A stretch of DNA of 5,392 bases. Source: Terriglobia bacterium (GTDB taxonomy: Bacteria; Acidobacteriota; Terriglobia; UBA7540). Shown in pieces: positions 1 to 4,757 of this stretch. Within the stretch, counting starts at the first letter, position 1. The number at the start of each line of letters is the position of its first letter. Position numbers and translations under genes: made by a program. The notes under the pieces are model-generated. The model made no database searches. It was given only the letters and a program-made list of their open reading frames with translations, and was not told the DNA's origin. The stretch covers positions 1 to 5,392 of the forward strand of contig JASHTO010000487.1 of NCBI GenBank assembly GCA_030040515.1, written 5' to 3'.

Positions 1-176
1 AAAAACTCCTCGTTGATGGTGACGTTTTTCAGCCCCACGATGCGCTGCGGCGGGTCGAGCTCCACGATTCGGTCCACCAGCAGAAAGGGATAGCGATGGG
101 GGAGGAGCTTCATGATTTCAATGACGTTGTAAACCACGCGGCTCTCAGTTGCGGAGACGCTTGACGGGTCAGCCAT
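1..176 (-). CDS. fabZ: 3-hydroxyacyl-ACP dehydratase FabZ, N-terminal part (cut by window edge)
   Basis: The 58 readable codons give the N-terminus of FabZ, the cytosolic hot-dog-fold enzyme that dehydrates (3R)-hydroxyacyl-ACP to trans-2-enoyl-ACP in fatty acid elongation. The family's most recognisable stretch is visible: MKLLPHRYPFLLVDRI at about residues 22-37, followed by IVGLKNVTINEEF at 46-58. These match the LLPHR(Y/F)PFLLVDR and KNVS(I/V)NE blocks of E. coli FabZ. The catalytic His and Glu lie beyond the window and cannot be judged. The ATG at 174-176 is supported by an in-frame TGA two codons upstream and a GGTGA-like ribosome site. The 20 residues ahead of the conserved block are slightly longer than usual; the Met at residue 22 is an unlikely alternative start because it falls inside the conserved block. 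In many Gram-negative bacteria fabZ sits beside lpxA/lpxD; that neighbourhood would lie off the left edge. Confidence 0.93.
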   Translation of the reverse strand, partial: MADPSSVSATESRVVYNVIEIMKLLPHRYPFLLVDRIVELDPPQRIVGLKNVTINEEF

Positions 177-391
177 TCTTCACCAATCAATTCGGGCGCT
201 GCGCCGCAGGCCGGACTGGGATTTTGATTTCTCAGGACCCACCGCGCGTTGCACAGGGGCCGCCGCGGGGACCGACAGCCATTATAATCGAAACGCGCCC
301 AGGACGCAGAGCATTAGCTCAACAAACGTCGGCTGAGAGCCCGCTATAATACGGACTTGGGCTGTTGCCTCAAAATTTCCATTGTTGAGTT

Positions 392-421
392 TTGACTTTC
401 TGAAACTATCCCCGATAAAAT
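392..421 (+). promoter_or_regulatory. Putative sigma-70 promoter for the small-protein/retropepsin unit
   Basis: TTGACT at 392-397 and TAAAAT at 416-421 are separated by 18 bases. Each hexamer differs from the sigma-70 consensus at one position. The predicted start of transcription, near 428, leaves a leader of about 25 bases, which carries the strong GGAGG ribosome site at 444-448 ahead of the ATG at 453. The site lies in a locally AT-rich stretch, which raises the chance of a chance match. No operator-like inverted repeat is evident over it. Confidence 0.5.
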
Positions 422-452
422 GTTGATTTAAGGTCTTGCCCTCGGAGGAAGA

Positions 453-704
453 ATGCCGCTAGAAACCGAACTCAGTTACTACAACTCAATAAAGCAAGAA
501 CTCCTAAGAAGCTATCGGGGCAAATTTGTCCTGATAATTGGGGAAGAGAAACTAGGAATTTTTGATAGGCCGGAGGACGCCTACGCGAAGGGCATAGAAC
601 TCAGGGGGAACGTCCCGATGCTTATCCAGTCAGTTCAGGAAAATGAAAATGTCGAAGCAATCCCATCGTTGGCTTTGGGACTAATTGATGCCCACGTTCA
701 ATAG
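453..704 (+). CDS. Small conserved hypothetical protein, possibly DUF5678-like
   Basis: This 83-residue protein has no signal peptide or membrane segment, so it is probably cytosolic. An N-terminal charged helix (about residues 3-20, ELSYYNSIKQELL) is followed by YRGKFVLIIGEEKLGIFD (21-38), which reads as two beta strands joined by a turn. Then comes EDAYAKGIELRGNVPMLIQSV (41-61), a helix and a third strand. The pattern 'Y-x-GK-(F/W)-V-L-I..G-x2-(L/V)-G-x-(F/Y)-D..-E-(D/E)-A' resembles short DUF5678-type proteins; this assignment is from memory of the pattern and is not certain. The start is well supported by GGAGG four bases upstream of ATG, behind a good promoter. The stop overlaps the start of the retropepsin-like gene by 17 bases, so the two are probably translationally coupled. 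No catalytic residues are recognisable and the function is unknown. Codon use is AT-richer than in the flanking genes. Confidence 0.8.
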   Translation: MPLETELSYYNSIKQELLRSYRGKFVLIIGEEKLGIFDRPEDAYAKGIELRGNVPMLIQSVQENENVEAIPSLALGLIDAHVQ

Positions 705-1167
705 CTTTTCGTTTCAGATGCCCGAAACACCCCGACATGGTCAGGGGATGCCTCAACCGTTTCCTGATGCCTTAGCTGGGACTAGGCCGGTTCTTCAAGT
801 TCGGATAGAGATCCCACTGGTATTGGCGCAAGCCCTGCAAAAAGCGAATGCGCCGATACCCCCTCCAATAGAAGGATTTGCGCTTATCGACACTGGCGCG
901 TCGATCAGTTCTATTGATGCACCGGTATTCCGACAACTCGATATAAATCAAAACGGCCGGGCCCTCGTCGGAACCGCTGGGGGTCAGCAACAGCAGTTCA
1001 CGTATCCCGCCAGATTATCCTTTCCTGGGACGGGCCTTCCAATTCTGGACCATTCCAGATTGCTCGGGTGTGACCTTGTCTGGTCACATACTTTTCGGAA
1101 ATCAAAATACAAGGCTTATCGCACTAATTGGACGGGACATTCTGAAGTCATTCGTTCTTGTTTATAA
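688..1167 (+). CDS. Retropepsin-like clan AA aspartic peptidase, frameshifted near 1080
   Basis: The reading frame encodes a single-domain aspartic peptidase of the retroviral-pepsin type. These enzymes carry one active-site Asp per chain and work as dimers. The motif ALIDTGASISSID at residues 65-77 (catalytic Asp68) is the D-T-G-A/S hallmark. GTAGGQQQQFTYPARLSF (95-112) fits the flap and following strand, and GLPILDHSRLLGCDL (116-130) the strand before the closing motif. From Trp132 onward the translation stops making sense (WSHTFRKSKYKAYRT) and ends at 1165-1167. The expected closing segment is encoded one base out of register at 1082-1201. Rejoined, the protein would be about 170 residues. 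The ATG at 688 (preceded by an in-frame TTG at 685) overlaps the upstream gene by 17 bases; ATG 718 is an alternative. There is no signal peptide. It is either a pseudogene, a base error or a recoded gene; the substrate is unknown. Confidence 0.75.
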   Translation: MPTFNSFSFQMPETPRHGQGMPQPFPDALAGTRPVLQVRIEIPLVLAQALQKANAPIPPPIEGFALIDTGASISSIDAPVFRQLDINQNGRALVGTAGGQQQQFTYPARLSFPGTGLPILDHSRLLGCDLVWSHTFRKSKYKAYRTNWTGHSEVIRSCL

Positions 1168-1201
1168 CGGAACCGCAGGCATATGGTCCCTTTCCTACTA
1201 A
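1082..1201 (+). other. Displaced C-terminal segment of the retropepsin-like gene (+1 frame)
   Basis: Read from 1082, this frame gives GHILFGNQNTR, then LIALIGRDIL, then KSFVLVYNGTAGIWSLSY and a TAA at 1199-1201. (L/I)IGRD followed by a hydrophobic strand is the conserved second half of the retropepsin fold (compare the IIGRN/ILGRD motif of viral proteases), and VYNGxxG is a typical end for bacterial relatives. The frame is open from 947, so the shift could lie anywhere up to 1082. The family-like peptide in the first frame runs to about 1077, which narrows it to about 1060-1082. No start codon with a ribosome site precedes this piece, so it is unlikely to be a separate gene. Confidence 0.75.
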
Positions 1202-1269
1202 GTTTGTCCCTCAATGCGCGTTTGCATCGCTACCGAAACCCGCAGCAGCCACGGCCCACTCGCCGACTG

Positions 1270-1278
1270 TGCTAAACT
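1270..1278 (+). promoter_or_regulatory. Possible extended -10 promoter element upstream of folD
   Basis: TG at 1270-1271, one base, then TAAACT at 1273-1278 fits an extended -10 element about 100 bases upstream of the folD start. No convincing -35 hexamer lies 16-18 bases upstream. The call is weak, but this is the best candidate in the 174-base gap between the retropepsin remnant and folD. Confidence 0.25.
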
Positions 1279-1364
1279 TTCTGTGAATTGATCAGTGGTC
1301 ACTCGCGACGGATGGGCGCCCCTCGTCAGCACGTGCTCCACCACGCACCGCGAACCATTTCCCT

Positions 1365-1370
1365 GGAGAG
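1365..1370 (+). promoter_or_regulatory. Ribosome binding site fixing the folD start at TTG 1376
   Basis: GGAGAG is five bases upstream of the TTG at 1376-1378. The upstream in-frame GTG at 1295 has no such site, and the 27 residues it would add resemble no FolD N-terminus. The resulting start, Met-Leu-Ala-Thr-Ile-Leu-Asp-Gly, has the normal spacing to the conserved I-(L/I)-D-G of the family. Confidence 0.6.
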
Positions 1371-1375
1371 ATTTA

Positions 1376-2305
1376 TTGCTGGCCACAATACTGGATGGAA
1401 ATAAAATCCGCGACGAAATTCAGGCGGAGCTTTTGCAGCAGGTCGCAGACCTGAAACGCCGGGGCGTCACGCCCGGCCTGGCCGCTGTGCTGGTGGGCGA
1501 TAATCCCGCCTCGCAGATTTACGTTCGCAGCAAAGTGCAGGCCTCCGAAACGCTGGGACTTTACAGTCAGAAAATCGAGCCTTCGAAGAATTCCACGACC
1601 GAAGAATTGCTCGGCCTCGTGCACAGCTTGAACCAGGACGAGCGAATCGACGGAATCCTAATTCAGCTTCCCCTGCCGCCGCAGGTGGATTCGAGGCGCG
1701 TGCTCAATACTGTCGACCCGGCCAAGGACGTGGACGGCTTTCATTCGGTCAATTTGGGTAATCTGGTGGCGGGGCGGCCGGGTTTTGTGCCCTGCACTCC
1801 GGCGGGAATCCTGGAAATTCTCAAGCGCTCGAAGATACCACTCAGCGGAGCGCGCGCGGTGGTGATCGGGCGCAGCGATATTGTGGGAAAGCCGGTGGCC
1901 ATGCTGTTGCTCCACGAACACGCGACGGTCACCATCTGCCACTCGCGCACGCGCGATCTGCCCGCTGTGGCGCGCCAGGCGGACATTCTGGTGGCGGCCA
2001 TCGGCAAAGCCGCATTTGTAACCGCAGAATTCATCAAGCCCGGCGCGACGGTGATCGACGTGGGAATCAATCGCCTGACCACGCAGGAGGAAGTTCGCAA
2101 TGTCTTCCACGATCCCGCGTCGCGGCTCGAAACGCTGGCCAAGCGCGGCTCGGTGCTGGTGGGCGACGTGCAGCCGGAGGACGCGCGGTCCATCGCCGGA
2201 GCATTTACGCCCGTCCCAGGCGGAGTAGGGCCGTTAACGGTTATAATGCTGATGTCGAACACCATCAAAGCCGCTCGACAGAGAAGGGCAGTGGCCGGTG
2301 GTTAG
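1376..2305 (+). CDS. folD: Bifunctional methylenetetrahydrofolate dehydrogenase / methenyltetrahydrofolate cyclohydrolase
   Basis: FolD is a cytosolic dimer that converts 5,10-methylene-THF to 5,10-methenyl-THF (NADP-linked) and then to 10-formyl-THF, feeding purine synthesis and initiator-tRNA formylation. From TTG 1376 it has 309 residues, slightly above the usual 280-300. All hallmarks are present: the Y49-x3-K53 catalytic pair in SQIYVRSK, the first signature DGILIQLPLP (92-101), KDVDGF with catalytic Asp120 (117-122), PCTPAG (139-144), the Rossmann cofactor loop GRSDIVGKP (165-173) and the second signature PGGVGPLT (281-288). A segment of about 12 residues before GDVQPED (ASRLETLAKRGS) is longer than in E. 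coli. The final codons (VAGG) and the TAG stop are written by a heptamer repeat, so the C-terminal tail is probably repeat-derived and not functional. coaE follows at once in the same direction, probably in one transcript. Confidence 0.97.
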   Translation: MLATILDGNKIRDEIQAELLQQVADLKRRGVTPGLAAVLVGDNPASQIYVRSKVQASETLGLYSQKIEPSKNSTTEELLGLVHSLNQDERIDGILIQLPLPPQVDSRRVLNTVDPAKDVDGFHSVNLGNLVAGRPGFVPCTPAGILEILKRSKIPLSGARAVVIGRSDIVGKPVAMLLLHEHATVTICHSRTRDLPAVARQADILVAAIGKAAFVTAEFIKPGATVIDVGINRLTTQEEVRNVFHDPASRLETLAKRGSVLVGDVQPEDARSIAGAFTPVPGGVGPLTVIMLMSNTIKAARQRRAVAGG

Positions 2306-2358
2306 TGGCCAGTGGTCAGCGAAATACTATTCGGGATCAGCAACTCGCCACTAACCAC
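2291..2358. repeat. Heptamer repeat GTGGYYR with inverted copies (imperfect hairpin)
   Basis: Four tandem heptamers, GTGGCCG, GTGGTTA, GTGGCCA and GTGGTCA, fill 2291-2318. Two heptamers of the same family, in inverse orientation, fill 2345-2358 (reverse complement GTGGTTA then GTGGCGA). The two arms can pair: GTGGTTAGTGGC is exactly matched between 2298-2309 and 2347-2358, with weaker pairing continuing inward. The loop is about 26-37 bases. There is no T-run after the stem, so it does not look like an intrinsic terminator. It could be an intergenic repeat of REP or minisatellite type, or modulate read-through between folD and coaE. Confidence 0.7.
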
Positions 2359-3025
2359 TGTTCTTAATGCGGAGGTTTCCCTGCGGATCGCTGATCTTGA
2401 ACCACGAACATCTGATCTTGAAAACTGCTTTGGATTGACGGGAGGAATCGCCAGCGGAAAAAGCACCGTGGCGCGATTCTTTCGGGAGTTGGGTGCTTAC
2501 ATTTTTGACGCTGACCAAGTGGGCCACGAAGTAACCGAACCCGGCCTTGCCGCCTATCAGAAAGTCGTCAAGCGCTTCGGGAAGGATATCCTCGGCTCCG
2601 GCGGGCGGATCGACCGGCGGAAGCTTGGTCCCAAAGTGTTCGCCGATCTGCGGCAGTTGCGGCGGCTGAACGCCATCGTCCATCCCCACATCATCGCGCG
2701 CGTAAAGAAACTGGCCGCGGGCGAATACAAGCGGAATCCCCGCGCCGTGGTGATTGTGGACGCGGCGCTGATTTTCGAAGCCGGCCTGGGTGAAACTTTT
2801 CGCAAAGTGATCGTGGCGTGGTGCCGGCCCGAGCAGCAACTCGAGCGCCTGATCGCCAAGACGGGACTTTCATGTGAGGAAGCCGAGAGGAGGATCAGCG
2901 CGCAGATGCCCGTTGAGGAGAAGCGGCGGCAATCGGATTTTGAAATCGACTGCTCCGGGACGCTCGAACAAGCCCGGGCGCAGGTGAAGGCGATCTACCC
3001 GGAGCTGCTGCGGCTCATGGGCTGA
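2312..3025 (+). CDS. coaE: Dephospho-CoA kinase
   Basis: CoaE is the cytosolic kinase that phosphorylates the ribose 3'-hydroxyl of dephospho-CoA with ATP, the last step of coenzyme A synthesis. Numbered from GTG 2312 (237 residues), it shows the P-loop GLTGGIASGKST (41-52), the catalytic-region DAD (66-68), LNAIVHPHI (substrate-binding helix region), VVIVDAALIFEAG (in place of the more usual V-P-L-L-F-E) and ERRISAQMPVEEKRRQSDFEID in the lid and base region. The enzyme normally has about 200 residues and starts two to six residues before the P-loop strand. Here about 38 residues precede it and are encoded by repeat-like DNA, so the true N-terminus is probably later. No ATG, GTG or TTG lies in frame between 2315 and the P-loop; a CTG at 2381 with GGAGG five bases upstream would give 214 residues. 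Product confident, start not. Confidence 0.93.
   Translation: MVSEILFGISNSPLTTVLNAEVSLRIADLEPRTSDLENCFGLTGGIASGKSTVARFFRELGAYIFDADQVGHEVTEPGLAAYQKVVKRFGKDILGSGGRIDRRKLGPKVFADLRQLRRLNAIVHPHIIARVKKLAAGEYKRNPRAVVIVDAALIFEAGLGETFRKVIVAWCRPEQQLERLIAKTGLSCEEAERRISAQMPVEEKRRQSDFEIDCSGTLEQARAQVKAIYPELLRLMG
2371..2375 (+). promoter_or_regulatory. Strong Shine-Dalgarno inside the annotated 5' end of coaE
   Basis: GGAGG at 2371-2375 is followed, after TTTCC, by an in-frame CTG at 2381. It is the best ribosome site near coaE; the GTG at 2312 has only repeat sequence before it. If used, it implies a rare CTG start. It may also be fortuitous, because an out-of-frame ATG (2367) sits directly before it. Confidence 0.3.
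2391..2422 (+). repeat. Direct repeat CTGATCTTGAA, two copies 21 bases apart
   Basis: The 11-base word CTGATCTTGAA occurs at 2391-2401 and again at 2412-2422. It encodes ADLE and SDLE in the extra N-terminal stretch of coaE. Together with the heptamers just upstream, it marks this segment as repeat-derived spacer and not as part of the kinase. Confidence 0.5.
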
Positions 3026-3067
3026 GGAAGCCCTCCGGCGGCATTCCCCTTCCTGAAGTAATACCAT

Positions 3068-3823
3068 TCAGGCGTTCTGCCACTGCTCGGCGCGCGCGCG
3101 AAGCTGATCGAGCGCCGCCTGCACTTCCTCAAGTTTCGCATCCATCAGCGATTCTGTGGCGTCGCGCGGCACGACAATCGGCGGAGCAATGAACACGGCA
3201 GCGCGGCCGAAAGGCAGCGGGAACTCTGTTTGGTCCCAACTTCCGCCGAAGGTGAAGCGGCGTCGCGCGGCGGCGTGGAAACACAGAATGGAGGCGCCGG
3301 TGGCTTTGGCGAGAAGCACGGAGCCCGGCTTCGCCACGAAGCGCGGGCCACGCGGACCGTCAATGGTGAACGCCGTGTCCAGCCCCTGGCGATGGCAGCG
3401 AATCATCTCGCCGAGCGCGCGCCATGCGCCGCGCGAGCTCGAACCGCGCGCCGCTCCATACCCGTGCAGTTGAATAATGCGGGCAATGTATTCGCCGTCG
3501 AAATTCCGGCTGGTCATCACTACGATGCCGCGCTTCCGCCAGAACCAGGTTGCGGCGAAGATCTCGCGGTGCCAAAACGTGTAGATCAACCCCTTGCCCG
3601 CGCCGCGCGCCGCCTCCCAGTTCGGCCAGCCGAAGACTTCCCAGCGCAGCGTTCGCCCGATGAGCAGGATGGCGAAGTATCCCACCCAGGCGGCGAGGAA
3701 AATCTGCATCCGCTGCCAGAGGGAGAAGACCCTCGCCTCGTTCTTCGGTTCGCCCTTTGGCTCCACAAGCGGTCCTCTGCCCGATTCGTCGGCGATTTCG
3801 CCCGAATTTTTCAAATCCGTCAC
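3068..3823 (-). CDS. DUF374-family lysophospholipid acyltransferase-like protein
   Basis: This 251-residue protein belongs to the acyltransferase superfamily branch with the DUF374 domain. Members are thought to transfer acyl chains to lipid A precursors or glycerophospholipids at the inner membrane; the actual substrate is not established. A polar N-terminus (1-31) precedes a hydrophobic anchor (about 40-56, QIFLAAWVGYFAILLIG). Next come the catalytic-region YTFWHREIF (His85) and the DUF374 core: SRNFDGEYIARI (105-116), ARGSSSRGAWRAL (125-137) and FTIDGPRGPRFVAKPG (152-167). The classical H-x4-D is not matched (Ala at position 90), but such divergence is usual in this branch. The start is GTG with only a weak AGGT site; the Met at residue 39 is a possible later start that would still keep the anchor. 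It converges with coaE (42-base gap without a clear terminator) and lies downstream of the membrane methyltransferase gene. Confidence 0.87.
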   Translation of the reverse strand: MTDLKNSGEIADESGRGPLVEPKGEPKNEARVFSLWQRMQIFLAAWVGYFAILLIGRTLRWEVFGWPNWEAARGAGKGLIYTFWHREIFAATWFWRKRGIVVMTSRNFDGEYIARIIQLHGYGAARGSSSRGAWRALGEMIRCHRQGLDTAFTIDGPRGPRFVAKPGSVLLAKATGASILCFHAAARRRFTFGGSWDQTEFPLPFGRAAVFIAPPIVVPRDATESLMDAKLEEVQAALDQLRARAEQWQNA

Positions 3824-3954
3824 AATCGAATTGTACCTGAAAGTCTTTTGGGGGTGAGTGAAGAGGCGTTTTCGCGCCGGAAGGCTATCCCTGTGGTGAT
3901 TCCGCCAAAGTGAGATCTGAGCGCCACCGCCGTTTCAATACTGGGACTTAAGGC

Positions 3955-4725
3955 TTATGAGAGATTCGCAGAAGGGCTGCCCGCAACAGGGAGACGCGAT
4001 TTTCGCCGGCGTTGCCACTTCATCGCCATCATGACCCCGAAATATACAAACCCTGTGATCCAGAGAATTGGAAAGTAGATCCTAAAGTTCATTAACCAAG
4101 CGAAGATGAAACCATCGAGGGCGAAACACCAAATCCACGCTTCGCCCAGAAATGCCTGGGGCCACTCAGGCCGCTTGTCACCCTTGGGAATGCGTGGCGC
4201 GAGCGAAGGCCACAGCCGCGGGACGGCGTTCAGATAAGCGCGATAGCCTTCGCCCTGAGATTCCGCGAGCGCTGCTTCTTCGCGGCCAATCAGGCGCAGC
4301 ACGACGATCAGATTTCCAACAATCAGAATCACGCCACCCACCCGGCTGAGCAGCAATGCAAATCCGGCGGCCAGAAACATGTTGCCGAGATAAAGGGGAT
4401 TACGCAGGTGGCGGTAAGGGCCGTCGGCCACCAACCGCTCCGTGCGCACCACCGAATCCTGCACCACTTCCGCGCGCAGATAGGAGCCACCCCAGGTGCG
4501 GATCCCTGCCGCCACAGTGATCAACGAAGCCGAGAGAACGAACAGTGCCTGAAGGACGTGGCGAGCAGCGAGCGATTCAAGGTGCGGGTCGCGCGCTCCA
4601 AGTATCCAATGCGCCAGGCCCACGGCAGAGTTTACGGGGTCGAATCTGTAGGATCCGAATCCCAGGAAATAGACGAGGCAAATGACCCAAAAGCGGTGGC
4701 GGAATTCAAAGTCGGTCGCGCGCAT
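3955..4725 (-). CDS. Isoprenylcysteine carboxyl methyltransferase / PEMT-like integral membrane methyltransferase
   Basis: This 256-residue multi-pass membrane protein carries the signature of the ICMT/phospholipid methyltransferase group, which uses S-adenosylmethionine at the membrane. GPYRHLRNPLYLGN (102-115) matches the conserved G-P-Y-(R/K)-x-x-R-(H/N)-P-x-Y motif. LIGREEAAL (145-153) and YRAYLNAVPRLWP (161-173) match the downstream E-E-x-x-L and Y-x-x-Y-x-x-x-V-P-R-x-x-P blocks. Hydrophobic segments are at about 12-25, 57-75, 113-127, 129-145, 196-213 and 216-236. The last two lie beyond the usual end of the domain and form a C-terminal extension. Bacterial relatives have varied or unknown substrates, so no prenyl-protein role should be inferred. 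ATG 4725 is the only start candidate in its vicinity; GGAGGT lies 13 bases upstream, an unusually long spacing. The iron-sulfur gene ends 32 bases upstream, suggesting co-transcription. Confidence 0.85.
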   Translation of the reverse strand: MRATDFEFRHRFWVICLVYFLGFGSYRFDPVNSAVGLAHWILGARDPHLESLAARHVLQALFVLSASLITVAAGIRTWGGSYLRAEVVQDSVVRTERLVADGPYRHLRNPLYLGNMFLAAGFALLLSRVGGVILIVGNLIVVLRLIGREEAALAESQGEGYRAYLNAVPRLWPSLAPRIPKGDKRPEWPQAFLGEAWIWCFALDGFIFAWLMNFRIYFPILWITGFVYFGVMMAMKWQRRRKSRLPVAGSPSANLS

Positions 4726-4738
4726 GTGTAGTGGATTT

Positions 4739-4744
4739 ACCTCC
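4739..4744 (-). promoter_or_regulatory. Shine-Dalgarno GGAGGT for the membrane methyltransferase, long spacing
   Basis: On the minus strand GGAGGT ends 13 bases before the ATG at 4725. It lies in the 32-base gap after the upstream iron-sulfur gene, and no nearer in-frame start exists. It supports translation from its own site rather than by stop-start coupling. Confidence 0.5.
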
Positions 4745-4757
4745 GGAACTCTTATCT

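Noticed and set aside
149..349. 66-codon rightward open frame starting inside fabZ
   Set aside because: It begins within fabZ on the opposite strand, is rich in Arg/Pro/Gly as expected of random GC-rich frames, has no ribosome site and resembles no family.
281..350. Two TATAAT hexamers (283-288 plus, also readable on the minus strand at 281-286; and 345-350 plus)
   Set aside because: Neither has a recognisable -35 hexamer at 16-18 bases on either strand. They could serve fabZ or the small-protein gene, but the 392-421 site is clearly better.
1314..1321. Perfect 8-base palindrome GGGCGCCC upstream of folD
   Set aside because: It is short and expected by chance in GC-rich DNA, with no second copy or flanking symmetry to suggest an operator.
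1741..2268. 175-codon antisense frame inside folD (and a 150-codon one at 1658-2110)
   Set aside because: These are shadows of a well-supported folD. The translations are low in family-like features and rich in Arg, Ser and Thr, typical of the reverse frames of GC-rich genes.
3026..3067. Possible bidirectional terminator between coaE and the acyltransferase gene
   Set aside because: Only a 5-base GGAAG/CTTCC stem with a long loop is visible and there is no T-run on either side.
3866..3880. GGCG-TTTTCG-CGCC mini-hairpin in the gap before the acyltransferase gene
   Set aside because: A four-base stem without a T-run is too weak to call a terminator or regulatory RNA.
3230..3913. 227-codon rightward frame opposite the acyltransferase gene
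   Set aside because: It covers the antisense strand of a gene with clear DUF374 motifs. The Ala/Arg/Pro-rich translation has no recognisable domain.
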